64,000 nt of DNA. Source: Sinorhizobium meliloti. GTDB lineage: Bacteria; Pseudomonadota; Alphaproteobacteria; Rhizobiales; Rhizobiaceae. The notes beneath the pieces are model-generated. The model did not search any database, was not told the DNA's origin, and saw only the letters and a list, made by a program, of their open reading frames with translations. Made by a program: the position numbers and the translations under genes. The stretch covers positions 5,976 to 69,975 of the forward strand of contig NZ_CP141212.1 in NCBI RefSeq assembly GCF_035610345.1, written 5' to 3'. Shown here in pieces: positions 25,461 to 35,296 of the stretch (the first letter of the stretch is position 1; each line of letters starts with the position of its first letter).

Positions 25461-26612
25461 TCAGATACCCTGCCCGTTGCCCTGCATTATTTCGGACAGA
25501 CCATTATGCGAGAGACTTTTGGCCAAAGTCGCGAGCAGATCGGTCTGGGATATGATGCCCACAACCTTGCCGCCGTCGTCGAGAATGACGACGGCGTGTG
25601 TCGCCCCGTCCGTCAGGCGGGGGAGCAGGCCGATCGCAGGGTCGGATGGCCTGGCGGTAGCTGCCGCGCTTATCGGCAGTTTGCTGCCGGGCTCTTTGCC
25701 GGCGAGCTCCCGCAGGCCCACCGTACCCTGAAGCTTCTCGTTCTCGTCAAGCACTGGAAGTGTACGAATGTCGTGCTTCAACAACAGGTATCGTGCATGC
25801 TCGGGGGTCGTGTCGCCGGGCACGGTTACGACGTCGCGGGACATGATGTCGGCACAAGTCAACTCTCCCCTCTGTCGGACGAGGGCCTGCAGTTCGACTT
25901 CCCTCAAGAGGGCATCGATGTCCTCCCGGCTGATATCGAGTGTTTCATTCAACCGCGCGATTGCCGAGTCTATGTCCTCGGAATTGAAGCCGACACGAAG
26001 CGCAGGTGGGGGATCCGCCGTCGCATGTGTATTCACCGGCGCAATTCCGGGTCGATGAGGATATTGGCGGCGGGCCAGCCTATGAAACACAATGCCCAAT
26101 CCGACGAGGATCAGGGAGTTGATCGCAACGGGTATGAACGGGAACCAAAAACCTGAGCGCGCGACCGCGGCTCCACCGATGACAGCCGTCAGCGCGGCGG
26201 CGCCTCCTGGCGGATGAAGCGATCGCGTGAGCGACATCGCAAGAATCGCCAGAGCGACTGCGAGGCCGATGGCAAGCATCTGGTCCGTCACGATATAGGT
26301 CACGGAGACGCCGATCAGGGCGGAGATCGTGTTCCCGCCGATGATCGACCAAGGCTGCGCAAGCGGACTGGCCGGCACGGCAAAGAGCAAGACGGCAGAG
26401 GCGCCGATGGGCGCAACGATCAGCGGCAGCTGGGGGTCGTCTCCAAAAACGAACCCGCAAACCAGGCCGGTGACACAAATCCCGATCAACGCTCCGATAC
26501 AGCCGATCAAGCGCTCTTTCAGCGTTGCACCCGCCAGAATCGGCGAGAACAGCTTGAATCTCGGCAAACGGCCGGACTTTCGAACTTCGTGTGGCGGAGG
26601 GGGGACAATCAT
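25461..26612 (-). CDS. HPP-family membrane protein with C-terminal CBS pair (383 aa)
   Basis: The N-terminal half is an HPP transmembrane domain (four hydrophobic helices; the LHPPGGAAAL motif near residue 130 gives the family its name). The C-terminal half has two CBS domains: CADIMSRDVVTVPGDTTPEHARYLLLKHDIRTLPVLDEN (about 250-295) and a second ending VVILDDGGKVVGIISQTDLL. HPP proteins have been associated with nitrite transport in plants; CBS pairs usually bind adenosyl nucleotides and may gate the channel. Function here is unknown. The strong family pattern makes the call secure but not the activity. Confidence 0.88.
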   Translation of the reverse strand: MIVPPPPHEVRKSGRLPRFKLFSPILAGATLKERLIGCIGALIGICVTGLVCGFVFGDDPQLPLIVAPIGASAVLLFAVPASPLAQPWSIIGGNTISALIGVSVTYIVTDQMLAIGLAVALAILAMSLTRSLHPPGGAAALTAVIGGAAVARSGFWFPFIPVAINSLILVGLGIVFHRLARRQYPHRPGIAPVNTHATADPPPALRVGFNSEDIDSAIARLNETLDISREDIDALLREVELQALVRQRGELTCADIMSRDVVTVPGDTTPEHARYLLLKHDIRTLPVLDENEKLQGTVGLRELAGKEPGSKLPISAAATARPSDPAIGLLPRLTDGATHAVVILDDGGKVVGIISQTDLLATLAKSLSHNGLSEIMQGNGQGI

Positions 26613-26892
26613 TCGGGAGCGTCGGATGCAGTTGCTTATTTTTCGAAGCTTATGTGCCTATAAAAAGGGCGAAGCAATAGCACGGACGGATTTCTGTGTG
26701 GTTCCAGCGACATTTCGGAAATGGGCCAGTGTGACCGGGCGCGATGACGCGGATCGAGGAGAAGTGCCTCGGCGTAGCGATCACTATTGCATCGCGCGTT
26801 TTCGTTCGCTGCTGCGGCCCATTCCAGGGGAGGCTGGAAGTTGGCATGTAAATTGCTGCCCTAACACGACCACAGTCGGGTACGGGTGCAAC

Positions 26893-27189
26893 TTGGATTT
26901 CTTCGGCTTCTCCTCTTCTGTGCTGATTTGGCTCGCTCTAGGCTTGAGCGGCCCTGCGTTTCTTTCCGCTTTTCGCACTGGATCCCTTAACTGGGAATCC
27001 GCGGCCGAGACGACTGTCGGAGCCGCGGTTTTCGTCGGAGCATTGGGTCTGTATCTCTCTGCCGGAAGCGTTCTTGCCGCAGCGGTCGTCTCTCTCGCAG
27101 CCCTTGCGATCGCCCCCATGTTTCGCGTGAAGAGTCGACGGTTGCCGATGCTGGCCGTTTCGATTCTCTGCCTGGGCATGTATCTCTAG
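26893..27189 (+). CDS. possible small hydrophobic protein (98 aa)
   Basis: An open frame reading from a TTG at 26893 encodes an unusually hydrophobic protein with three likely membrane segments: SVLIWLALGLSGPAFLSAF, TTVGAAVFVGALGLYLSA and VLAAAVVSLAALAIAPM, then a basic stretch and a short hydrophobic tail. No good ribosome site is seen and no family is recognised, so it may not be translated. The flanking DNA in this 860-base gap (26613-26892 and 27190-27472) shows no feature I can support. Confidence 0.35.
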   Translation: MDFFGFSSSVLIWLALGLSGPAFLSAFRTGSLNWESAAETTVGAAVFVGALGLYLSAGSVLAAAVVSLAALAIAPMFRVKSRRLPMLAVSILCLGMYL

Positions 27190-27472
27190 AGAATTTCCTT
27201 TCTCACGTCGCGTGCGCCGGTGGAAACCATTTTCCTCACGCCGCAACGCCCGGAGGTCTACTCGGGCGGGCTCTCGCCGTCGCATTGCCCCTTGGTCCAA
27301 CTTCTCATGCCCGTACGTCCGACCGATAATCTGGCCGGCTTACGTGTGCCGGCACTCGAGCTTGGGAACGGTTTCCAGCTCCAGGGAGCTGTCACGGCAA
27401 GGCCACGCCTTGATGTGCAGGGATGCAAGCCGCGCATCGGAAAACACCTATTTATCTATTCAGGAGCAAAGC

Positions 27473-29107
27473 ATGAGCCCTCCAGATGCCGAAAAGCGCG
27501 AGAAAGTGCAGGATTCCTTGTCTTTAGATCGTCGAAGCCTCCTGCTCGGCGGCACGATGCTTGCTGCAGCTGCCGCAAGCGGTGTCACGGGCGTTGGCAC
27601 TGCAAAGGCTCAGCAACAGCCGGCAGCTTCCGGCGGGAAACAGCCCAACATTCTCGTCATCTGGGGAGATGACATCGGTACCTGGAATATCAGCCACAAC
27701 AATCGTGGCATGATGGGTTACAGGACCCCGAACATCGACCGGATTGCCCAGGAAGGCTTGTCGTTCACGGATTACTACGGTCAGCAAAGCTGCACAGCGG
27801 GTCGGGCCGCCTTTATCGGCGGCAACGTCCCCGTTCGCACCGGCATGACGAAGGTGGGTCTACCGGGTGCGAAGGAAGGCTGGCAAGAGAGCGACGTGAC
27901 GATGGCCACCGTCCTGAAAAGCCAAGGATATGCCACGGGTCAATTCGGCAAGAACCACCAGGGCGACCGCGACGAACACCTTCCGACCAACCACGGTTTC
28001 GATGAGTTCTTCGGCAATCTGTACCACCTGAACGCCGAGGAAGAGCCTGAGAACCGCGACTATCCGAAAAGCACGGACTTTCGAAAGAATTTCGGCCCGC
28101 GCGGCGTCATCAAGGCCAGCGCGGACGGAAAGATCGAGGACACCGGGCCGCTGACGAGAAAGCGGATGGAAACGGTCGATGCCGAAACCCTCGCTGCGGC
28201 CCGGGATTTCATCTCACGTCAGCATGAGGCGCAGAAGCCGTTCTTCGTCTGGTGGAACGCCACGCGGATGCATTTTCGTACGCATGTGAAAGAGTCCAAT
28301 ACCGGGATATCGGGACCGAGCGGCGACGAGTACCATGACGGGATGGTCGAGCATGACATGCAGGTCGGCGAACTGCTGCAGCTTCTGGACGATCTCGGCA
28401 TCGCCGAAGACACCGTCGTCATGTACTCCACCGACAATGGGCCTCACTACAATACATGGCCGGATGCCGCCACGACGCCCTTCAGAAGCGAGAAGAACTC
28501 GAACTGGGAAGGAGCCTATCGCGTTCCGACCTTTGTGCGCTGGCCCGGTCGCTTCCCGGCCGGAAAGACGTTGAACGGTATCGTCTCGCACGAGGATTGG
28601 CTGCCGACCTTCGCCGCCATCGCGGGGGCACCGGACATCAAGGAAAAACTTCTTGACGGGGTCGATCTGAACGGCCGTCATTACCGCAACTACATCGACG
28701 GCCACAACCAGCTCGATTATCTGGAAGGCAAGGTCAACGAGTCACCGCGTCGTGAGTTCTGGTACGTGAACGACGATGGTCAGGTCGTGGCGGCGCGTTA
28801 CGACGATTGGAAAGTTGTCTTCCTGGAAAATCGGGGCGAAGCCTTCGGTGTCTGGCGCGAACCCTTCACCGAGCTGCGCGTGCCGCTGCTCTTTCACCTG
28901 CGCCGTGATCCCTTCGAGAAAGCGCAGCACAATTCGAACACCTACAATGATTGGTTCCTGGAGCGCGTCTTCGTCATCGTGCCGATCCAAGGCATGGCAG
29001 CGAAGTTCCTGCAGACGATGAAGGATTATCCTCCCAGCCAATCGCCTGGTTCGTTCAATCTGAGCAAGATCGAAGCTGCTTTGCGCTCGGCCGGCGGAGG
29101 CAAATAG
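27473..29107 (+). CDS. Tat-exported arylsulfatase-type sulfatase (544 aa)
   Basis: Alkaline-phosphatase-superfamily sulfatase. A twin-arginine signal is present (LDRRSLLLGG, residues 18-27, then a hydrophobic stretch and Ala-rich cleavage region). The N-terminal ILVIWGDD gives the metal Asp pair (about 66-67). The sulfatase signature SCTAGR (Cys107, Arg111) has the C-x-A-x-R form whose Cys is modified to formylglycine. MYSTDNGPH carries further metal ligands and the frame is intact. AGGAG lies 6 bases before the ATG at 27473. It is monocistronic. It would hydrolyse a sulfate ester in the periplasm; the substrate is unknown, and sulfate scavenging is a plausible role. Confidence 0.9.
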   Translation: MSPPDAEKREKVQDSLSLDRRSLLLGGTMLAAAAASGVTGVGTAKAQQQPAASGGKQPNILVIWGDDIGTWNISHNNRGMMGYRTPNIDRIAQEGLSFTDYYGQQSCTAGRAAFIGGNVPVRTGMTKVGLPGAKEGWQESDVTMATVLKSQGYATGQFGKNHQGDRDEHLPTNHGFDEFFGNLYHLNAEEEPENRDYPKSTDFRKNFGPRGVIKASADGKIEDTGPLTRKRMETVDAETLAAARDFISRQHEAQKPFFVWWNATRMHFRTHVKESNTGISGPSGDEYHDGMVEHDMQVGELLQLLDDLGIAEDTVVMYSTDNGPHYNTWPDAATTPFRSEKNSNWEGAYRVPTFVRWPGRFPAGKTLNGIVSHEDWLPTFAAIAGAPDIKEKLLDGVDLNGRHYRNYIDGHNQLDYLEGKVNESPRREFWYVNDDGQVVAARYDDWKVVFLENRGEAFGVWREPFTELRVPLLFHLRRDPFEKAQHNSNTYNDWFLERVFVIVPIQGMAAKFLQTMKDYPPSQSPGSFNLSKIEAALRSAGGGK

Positions 29108-29115
29108 CTAATGAG

Positions 29116-29153
29116 CCAGCGACGGTCCGATCCCATTGGCGGACCGTCGCTGG
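29116..29153. terminator. strong hairpin between convergent sulfatase and folD genes
   Basis: A perfect 14-bp stem, CCAGCGACGGTCCG (29116-29129) with CGGACCGTCGCTGG (29140-29153), and a 10-base loop begin nine bases after the sulfatase stop. A convergent gene (folD) ends 65 bases further on, so this could serve as a bidirectional terminator. There is no clear T tract on either side, so it may instead need Rho or only stabilise 3' ends. Confidence 0.55.
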
Positions 29154-29218
29154 ACTATTCATCGAAGGATTTACACCACTCGGTGGGACCGTATTGATCG
29201 ACGGTACTGGGCGCGGGC

Positions 29219-30139
29219 TCAGCCGGATATCAGCTTCGAGAGCTGTTCGGACACCTTCAGGCCGGACGCTCTGTGAGCTGCAATCACACTGTTGGCCATC
29301 AACATGGCGATAGTCATCGGCCCGACGCCGCCGGGGACCGGCGTAATAGCCGATGCAAAAGGTGCGCACTCCGCGAAGGCGACGTCGCCGACCAGCCTCG
29401 TCCTGTTCTCCCCCTTCTCAGGTGCGGGAACACGATTGATCCCGACATCGATGACGGTGGCGGCCGGCTTCAACCAGTCCGCTTTGACCATTTCGGGCCG
29501 GCCGACCGCAGCGATCACGATATCGGCGTTGCGGCAGATCGAAGCCAGATCGGTGGTGCGGGAATGGGCGATCGTCACGGTCGCATTGGCATTCAGCAGC
29601 AGCTGTGCCATCGGCTTGCCGAAGAGATTCGAACGACCGATGACCAGCGCATTCAGGCCGGAAAGATCGCGACCGTGTACGCGGCGCACAAAGACCATCG
29701 CGCCTGCCGGGGTGCAGGAGATCAGGCCGTTCTCCAGATCGCCGGTTGCGAGCTTTCCGGCATTGGCGACATGCAGGCCGTCGACGTCCTTTTCGGGCCG
29801 GATCGACTGAATGATGGCATCTGCGTCCAGATGTTCCGGCAAGGGCAGTTGCACGAGAATGCCATGGATGCAGTCATCGCCGTTCAGTTGATGCACCAGG
29901 TCCGCAAGCTCCTGCTGCGTCGTTTCCTTCGGCAGCGTATGCTGGACCGAAAAGAAGCCGCACGCCTTGGCCATGCGGCTTTTTGCGCCGACATAGGCAT
30001 GACTTGCGGGATCGTCGCCGACGATAATGACGGCAAGTCCGGTTTTCTTGCCCGTCTGCTGCTGCAGCTCGGCATTTGCGTCTTTTATCGCGCCGTTGAT
30101 GGAAGCCGCTACGGCCTTGCCGTCGATGATCGTCGTCAT
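29219..30139 (-). CDS. folD: FolD bifunctional methylene-THF dehydrogenase / methenyl-THF cyclohydrolase (306 aa)
   Basis: Converts 5,10-methylene-THF to 10-formyl-THF in two steps, NADP-linked. Seen: the catalytic region [13 protein letters not shown] (Lys), [36 protein letters not shown] of the Rossmann domain and C-terminal [15 protein letters not shown]. The start at 30139 gives the normal N-terminus [12 protein letters not shown]. It follows the mgdD/soxG gene by 22 bases in the same direction, so it is almost certainly the last gene of that operon. Its position suits oxidation of the methylene-THF made by the upstream dehydrogenase. Confidence 0.95.
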   Translation of the reverse strand: MTTIIDGKAVAASINGAIKDANAELQQQTGKKTGLAVIIVGDDPASHAYVGAKSRMAKACGFFSVQHTLPKETTQQELADLVHQLNGDDCIHGILVQLPLPEHLDADAIIQSIRPEKDVDGLHVANAGKLATGDLENGLISCTPAGAMVFVRRVHGRDLSGLNALVIGRSNLFGKPMAQLLLNANATVTIAHSRTTDLASICRNADIVIAAVGRPEMVKADWLKPAATVIDVGINRVPAPEKGENRTRLVGDVAFAECAPFASAITPVPGGVGPMTIAMLMANSVIAAHRASGLKVSEQLSKLISG

Positions 30140-30161
30140 GTTCGCTATCCGACAGTGGGGT

Positions 30162-30695
30162 TCAGCCAAATTCCAGGCCCATTCGGGCAAGGTCGTCCCA
30201 AAGACTTTCTGCAAAGCCGCGCAGCACGATGATCTCGAAGGTTTCCGCTCCGACGCGGGTGACATGGGCCGCGATATGGCCGATCAGCGTCACCGCGGAC
30301 TGCCCGATCGGGAACGCGGACGGGTCGAGGTCGAGCGCTGTGCCTTTTGAAAGCGCGCGATGCGCCATCTTTCCCTCGATCCGGATGCGGACGCGGCCGT
30401 GGCTCTGATCGACACCGGTGGCCCGCGGTTCGAGGGCGGCAAAGAGGCTCTTCATTTCCTGATGCGGGATAGGTGCGTCGCTGATGATGAACCACTGGTC
30501 GGGCGAAACCGGGCGCAAAGCGTGCGGAGCCGCGTCGGTGAACCTGCCGAGAAAGGGCACGATGTCCTCCTGACCCGGCCGGGCGAGAACATGGATGATC
30601 GTGCCTTCCGGAAGTGGCGAGAGCCTGAAATCGGCGAAAGCGACCGTCTGCTTGCTGCCGAGCGCCGGACGAAGGGTTGGACGGAATTCAGACAT
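30162..30695 (-). CDS. mgdD: N-methylglutamate dehydrogenase / sarcosine oxidase gamma-type subunit (177 aa)
   Basis: SoxG-like gamma subunit: [54 protein letters not shown] segments and the C-terminal [25 protein letters not shown] are typical. In heterotetrameric sarcosine oxidases this subunit is structural and helps bind folate. In NMG-pathway bacteria the homologous MgdD completes N-methylglutamate dehydrogenase. The start overlaps the soxA/mgdC stop by 8 bp (30688-30695). The neighbouring mgs genes favour the Mgd assignment; sarcosine oxidase (soxG) is the alternative. Confidence 0.8.
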   Translation of the reverse strand: MSEFRPTLRPALGSKQTVAFADFRLSPLPEGTIIHVLARPGQEDIVPFLGRFTDAAPHALRPVSPDQWFIISDAPIPHQEMKSLFAALEPRATGVDQSHGRVRIRIEGKMAHRALSKGTALDLDPSAFPIGQSAVTLIGHIAAHVTRVGAETFEIIVLRGFAESLWDDLARMGLEFG

Positions 30696-33651
30696 GGAGC
30701 CTCTCGTTCTGAGGGTCGAAGAAAACCGGATTGCAGAGACGTGCAGGCGTGGATTCTCCGTGAAGGCCGCTCCAGACCAGCACCTCTTCGCCGTGACGGT
30801 TGCGGCCGTTCTTGACGAGCGCCAGCGCGATGGTGGATCCGACATGCGGAGAATAGGCGCTGGAGGTGACATAGCCCTCGTCGTTTTCGAGGGTGGCAGC
30901 CGCCCCCTTGGCGAGAATGTGCGAGCCGCTGCGGAACGACTGCTGCGGATCGAGCGGTACGACGCCCACCAGCTGCGGCCGGTCGGGCGCAGTCAGCCCC
31001 TCCCGCTGAAGCATCGCCTTGCCGACGAAATCCGGTTTGCTGGCCGAAACCATTTTCCCGAAGCCCAGATCGGCCGGCACGACGGTCCCGTTGATCTCGT
31101 TGTGCGTCACATGGCCCTTTTCGATGCGCAGGACGCTGAGCGTCTCGACGCCGTAAGGCATGATGCCGTGATCCTTCCCCGCCTCCAGGAGTGCATCGGC
31201 GACGCTTTCCCCGTAGCCGGCCGGAATCGCAAGTTCGTAGGCGAGCTCGCCGGAGAAGGAAATGCGAAAGAGGCAGCCGTGAAGGGCGCCGCCAAACAGC
31301 GAAACCTCCTTCGCTGCAAGATACGGGAACGCCGCGTCGGATATATCCTCGTCGACGATCTTCTGCAGGATCATGCGTGCTTTCGGACCGGCAATCGCCA
31401 TTTGCGCCCACTGGTCGGTGATGGAGGCAAGACGCACGTCCAGCTCCGGCCAGAGCACCTGCGCACAGAATTCGAGGTGGTTCATGACGCCGGCCGCATA
31501 GGCGGTGGTGGTCGTCATGAAAAAGCGGTTCTCCTCGAGTCGGCTCGTCGTGCCGTCGTCGTAGATGAAGCCGTCCTCGCGCAGCATGAGCCCGTAACGC
31601 GCCTTTCCGACGGGCAGTTTGAGGAAGGCGTTGCAGTATACGCGATTGAGAAATTCGGCGGCGTCGCTTCCTGTTATCTCGATCTTGCCGAGCATCGAGA
31701 CGTCGCAGAGTCCGGAATTCTTCCGTACGTTCAGGACCTCTCGCTCGACGCTCTCCCGCCAGGTCCGCTCACCGTTCAGCGGGAACCAGGAGGATCGATA
31801 CCAGAGACCCGTCTCGACGAAGACGGCACCGTGTTTCTTTGCCCAGTCATGAAGCGGCGACTTGCGGACCGGCTGGAAATGATGGCCCGTATGCGCGCCG
31901 GTCAGCGCACCGAAGGATACCGGCGTGTAGAAAGGGCGGAAGGTCGTCGTCCCGACCTCGGCGGGCGAGACGCCGCGTGCCTTGGCGATCAACCCGATCG
32001 CATTGACGTTCGAGAGCTTGCCCTGGTCCGTGGCCATGCCGGTGGTGGTGTAGCGCTTGGCAAGCTCGACATGGCTGTAGCCTTCGCGGACGGCCAGACC
32101 GATATCCCTGAGATGCACGTCGTTCTGGAAGTCGACGAAGGCCTTGTCCTTGACCCCGGGGATCGACCACAGCGGGGCAGGGGAATGTCTGCCTTCGTCG
32201 CCCTCGACCTTGGGAAGGGCGACCGGCGGGCAGGACAGACCGAACTCCTTGACGATGGCCTCAGCTCGTGCGGCGCCTTCCCCGAGGCAGGCAGCGAGGC
32301 CCGTCGTCGCTGCGGCACCGCCCGCAGCCTCGAGCCCCTTCAAGCTCCCGGGCGCGAGAAACGCCGCCTTTTCCGCAGACCAGACGGGCTTGCCGCCCCG
32401 GTGGCAGGCAAGGTGGATGACCGGGTCGAAGCCGCCCGCCATGGCGAGCGCATCGACCGCGATCGTTTCCGTTCGACCGCCGTGATGAACTTCGATCGCC
32501 GAGATCGCCTTGCCGCCCTTGGTGCCGCACACGACCGCTTCCCGGACGAGGCGCGCTTTGCCGCGATAGCCGACGCCGGCCGCAGGGCGGCTGTCGACGA
32601 TGGCGACAACGTCGACGCCTGCGGCTTCGAGGTCCTGCGCGAGCGCATAGCCGCTGTCGTTGGTGGTGAAGATGGCGGTCGCCCGGCCCGGGGCGACACC
32701 GTAGCGGTTGAGATAGGCGCGCATCGCGCCTGCCATCATCACGCCCGGCCGATCGTTGCCGCCGAAGACGAGCGGGCGCTCTTCGGCACCTGTCGCAAGC
32801 AGGGCCTTTCCGGCAACGATCCGCCACAGCCTCTCGACGGGCAGATGGCTGGCGGGCTCCCGCACATGCTTCTGCACGCGCTCGAGCGCGCCGAAGACGT
32901 TGCCGTCATACCAGCCGAAGGCGGTCGTCCGCATCAGGACCCGGACATTCGGCATCGACCGCAATTCATCGCTTGCGTCGCGGGCGAAATCAGCCGCCGC
33001 CTTGCCGCCGATCGTCGCCGTATCGGACAGGAGCGAGCCGCCGGGCAGCGAGCCCTCGTCGACGAGAATGATCCGTGCGCCGGCGCGGCCGGCGGTGAGT
33101 GCAGCGGCTAGCCCCGTCGGGCCGGCGCCGATGACCAGCAGGTCGCAATGCGCCCAGCTCTTCTCATAGGCGTCGGGATCCGCTTCGTAGCTTGCCTTGC
33201 CGAGGCCGGCAGCCTTGCGGATGACCGGTTCGTAGAGCTTCTCCCAGAGCGGCGCCGGCCACATGAAAGTCTTGTAGTAGAAGCCGGCGCCGAGGAAGGG
33301 TGACAGTAGACCGTTCAGCGCACCGATATCGAAGTCGAGCGAGGGCCAGCGGTTCTGGCTCCGCGCCTCGAGGCCCTCGTAGAGCTCCTGCATGGTGGCG
33401 CGCGTGTTCGGCTCGGCGCGGCCGCCGCGGCCAACCGTGACCAGCGCGTTCGGTTCGGCGGCCCCCGCCGTCAGGATCCCGCGGGGCCGGTGGTATTTGA
33501 AGCTGCGTCCGACGAGCATCCGCCCGTTCGCAAGCAATGCCGAAGCGAGCGTGTCGCCTTCGAGGCCCTGCATGGGGCGACCGTCGAAGGTAAAGGAGAG
33601 CGGGACGTTGCGGTCGACGAGACCGCGTTTCGGCAAACGGTAGGAGCTCAT
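30688..33651 (-). CDS. mgdC: N-methylglutamate dehydrogenase / sarcosine oxidase alpha-type subunit (987 aa)
   Basis: Large SoxA-like subunit. An N-terminal ferredoxin-like 2Fe-2S-type fold is present without the iron cysteines; then comes a pyridine-nucleotide-binding FAD/NAD domain (LLVIGAGPTGLAAAL, Gly motif about residues 175-180; ILVDEGSLPGGSLL). The C-terminal half from about residue 610 is a GcvT/aminomethyltransferase-like folate domain (MLGKIEITGSDAAEFLNRVYCN, SGELAYELAI). This architecture delivers formaldehyde from N-demethylation onto tetrahydrofolate. The normal SoxA length and overlap with the small subunits confirm the operon order B-D-A-G. The mgd reading rests on the adjacent mgs/gmaS genes; soxA is the other name. 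Confidence 0.85.
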   Translation of the reverse strand: MSSYRLPKRGLVDRNVPLSFTFDGRPMQGLEGDTLASALLANGRMLVGRSFKYHRPRGILTAGAAEPNALVTVGRGGRAEPNTRATMQELYEGLEARSQNRWPSLDFDIGALNGLLSPFLGAGFYYKTFMWPAPLWEKLYEPVIRKAAGLGKASYEADPDAYEKSWAHCDLLVIGAGPTGLAAALTAGRAGARIILVDEGSLPGGSLLSDTATIGGKAAADFARDASDELRSMPNVRVLMRTTAFGWYDGNVFGALERVQKHVREPASHLPVERLWRIVAGKALLATGAEERPLVFGGNDRPGVMMAGAMRAYLNRYGVAPGRATAIFTTNDSGYALAQDLEAAGVDVVAIVDSRPAAGVGYRGKARLVREAVVCGTKGGKAISAIEVHHGGRTETIAVDALAMAGGFDPVIHLACHRGGKPVWSAEKAAFLAPGSLKGLEAAGGAAATTGLAACLGEGAARAEAIVKEFGLSCPPVALPKVEGDEGRHSPAPLWSIPGVKDKAFVDFQNDVHLRDIGLAVREGYSHVELAKRYTTTGMATDQGKLSNVNAIGLIAKARGVSPAEVGTTTFRPFYTPVSFGALTGAHTGHHFQPVRKSPLHDWAKKHGAVFVETGLWYRSSWFPLNGERTWRESVEREVLNVRKNSGLCDVSMLGKIEITGSDAAEFLNRVYCNAFLKLPVGKARYGLMLREDGFIYDDGTTSRLEENRFFMTTTTAYAAGVMNHLEFCAQVLWPELDVRLASITDQWAQMAIAGPKARMILQKIVDEDISDAAFPYLAAKEVSLFGGALHGCLFRISFSGELAYELAIPAGYGESVADALLEAGKDHGIMPYGVETLSVLRIEKGHVTHNEINGTVVPADLGFGKMVSASKPDFVGKAMLQREGLTAPDRPQLVGVVPLDPQQSFRSGSHILAKGAAATLENDEGYVTSSAYSPHVGSTIALALVKNGRNRHGEEVLVWSGLHGESTPARLCNPVFFDPQNERLHV

Positions 33652-33926
33652 TTGCGCGCCTCCGATCGAGAGCGGTCGGCCGCATCGTCGCACGCCGCAA
33701 TCTCATGCGTCACGGTGTCCCGGGCAACGACGAGCCAGCGGCGGCACCCGGACGTGTGGTGCCAGTATTCTTCGTAGGCGCCGCGCGGGTTGTCGCGCAG
33801 GTAGACGTAGTCGAACCAATCGGCCGAATCCGCGTCAGCCGCCGGTCGCGACAGGGCCGCGCCCTTGATGGTGAATTCTTCCTTGGGTCTTCGCCCGCAA
33901 TTCGGGCAGGGCACGAGGCTTGCCAT
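33648..33926 (-). CDS. mgdB: N-methylglutamate dehydrogenase / sarcosine oxidase delta-type subunit (92 aa)
   Basis: SoxD-like small subunit. Zinc ligands are visible: CPNCG at residues 7-11 and the HHTSGCRRW motif (His56/57 and Cys61). The family folds around one zinc ion and links the large subunits. It overlaps the start of mgdC (ATGA-type, 33648-33651). The ATG at 33926 gives the normal length of about 92-100 residues. The downstream sequence ends with basic residues ADRSRSEARK. Confidence 0.87.
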   Translation of the reverse strand: MASLVPCPNCGRRPKEEFTIKGAALSRPAADADSADWFDYVYLRDNPRGAYEEYWHHTSGCRRWLVVARDTVTHEIAACDDAADRSRSEARK

Positions 33927-33951
33927 TTCGGATGTTCCTTGGTGCGCGAAA

Positions 33952-35202
33952 TCAGTGAAGGTTGGGCTGAGCGCCCTGTCCCTTTTCGTCGATGAGGAAG
34001 CCGCGCTCGAAACGGTCGAGACGAAAAGCTGCGGCGGTCTTCTGTGGCGCGCCCCGGGCGAGAAGGTGGGCGAAGCAGAATCCCGAGGCGGGAGTGGCCT
34101 TGAACCCTCCATAGCACCAGCCGGCATTCAGGTAGAGATTGTCTATCGGGGTGCGGTCGATGATCGGCGAGCCGTCCATGCTCATATCCATGATGCCGCC
34201 CCAGGAACGCAGCACGCGCACACGGGACAAGGCCGGGATCATCGCCTTGCCGGCTTCCGCCACGTGTTCCACGGTCGCGAGGTTGCCGCGCTGGGCATAG
34301 GAATTGTAGCCGTCGATATCGCCACCGAAGACCAGGCCGCCCTTGTCCGATTGCGAAACGTAGAAATGCCCGGCGCCGAACGTGACCACGCCGTCGATGA
34401 AGGGCTTCAGGCCTTCCGACACGAAGGCCTGGAGCACGTGGCTCTCCAACGGCAGGCGCAATCCGGCCATTTCGGCGACCTGCGAGGAATTGCCGGCCGC
34501 CGCCAGCGCCAGCTTTCCACAGCCGACGAAGCCGCGGTTGGTCTCGACGCCGGTGACGCGCCCGTTTTCCCGCCTGATCCCGGTCACTTCGCAATTCTGG
34601 ATGATGTCGACGCCGCGGCTGTCTGCGCCGCGGGCATAGCCCCAGGCGACGGCATCGTGACGCACGGTGCCGCCGCGGCGCTGCAGGAGCCCGCCCTGAA
34701 TGGGGAAGCGGGCATTGTCGAAATCGAGGAAGGGCAGCATCTTGCGCACTGCCGCCCGATCGAGAAGGTCCGCATCCACCCCGTGCAGCCGCATCGCATT
34801 GCCGCGCCGCGTGTAGGCGTCGCGCTGAGCGTCGGAATGGAAGAGGTTGAGAACGCCACGCTGCGAGACCATGGCATTGAAGTTGAAATCCTGCTCCAGC
34901 CCCTCCCAGAGCTTCATGGAGAGCTCGTAGAACGGATTGTTGCCGGGGAGCAGGTAGTTCGAGCGGATAATGGTCGTGTTACGGCCGACATTGCCCGAAC
35001 CGATATAGTTCTTTTCCAGCACCGCGACATTGGCGATGCCGAATTCCTTTGCGAGATAGTAGGCCGTCGCCAGGCCATGGCCACCGCCGCCGACGATGAT
35101 CACGTCGTAATGGGGCTTCGGGTCGGGCTGGCGCCATGCCGGCGTCCAGTTCCGGTTGCCGCGCAGACCGTTCAGGAGGATGGAAAGTGCTGAGTAGCGC
35201 AT
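33952..35202 (-). CDS. mgdA: N-methylglutamate dehydrogenase / sarcosine oxidase beta-type subunit (416 aa)
   Basis: SoxB-like FAD/FMN-containing catalytic subunit. The N-terminal dinucleotide motif DVIIVGGGGHGLATAYYLA lies at about residues 33-51; the DAO-type fold continues through VAVLEKNYIGSGNVGRN, SWGGIMDMSMDGSPIID and the end WCYGGFKATPASGFCFAHLL. Its 416 residues match the family. It heads the operon and is divergent from the glxA regulator across a 94-base gap (35203-35296). By genetic context it oxidises N-methylglutamate to glutamate; sarcosine to glycine is the alternative (soxB). Confidence 0.88.
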   Translation of the reverse strand: MRYSALSILLNGLRGNRNWTPAWRQPDPKPHYDVIIVGGGGHGLATAYYLAKEFGIANVAVLEKNYIGSGNVGRNTTIIRSNYLLPGNNPFYELSMKLWEGLEQDFNFNAMVSQRGVLNLFHSDAQRDAYTRRGNAMRLHGVDADLLDRAAVRKMLPFLDFDNARFPIQGGLLQRRGGTVRHDAVAWGYARGADSRGVDIIQNCEVTGIRRENGRVTGVETNRGFVGCGKLALAAAGNSSQVAEMAGLRLPLESHVLQAFVSEGLKPFIDGVVTFGAGHFYVSQSDKGGLVFGGDIDGYNSYAQRGNLATVEHVAEAGKAMIPALSRVRVLRSWGGIMDMSMDGSPIIDRTPIDNLYLNAGWCYGGFKATPASGFCFAHLLARGAPQKTAAAFRLDRFERGFLIDEKGQGAQPNLH

Positions 35203-35296
35203 GGATGCCGCCCCAAAAGTAATCCAAGGGGGCAGGTTAACATCCCGATCCTCCGGAGACTTGCAATTTTGGGACTTTCCGATGTAGGAATCGGTC

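Noticed and set aside
26784..27300. Minus-strand frames of 120-131 codons opposite the small hydrophobic gene
   Set aside because: They are very basic with no domain, no ribosome site and no neighbour link. The hydrophobic plus-strand frame is more plausible, though itself weak.
30595..33111. An 838-codon open frame on the plus strand opposite the 987-residue dehydrogenase subunit
   Set aside because: It is fully antisense to a secure gene, has low-complexity His/Arg/Asp-rich composition typical of shadow frames in GC-rich DNA, and shows no known domain.
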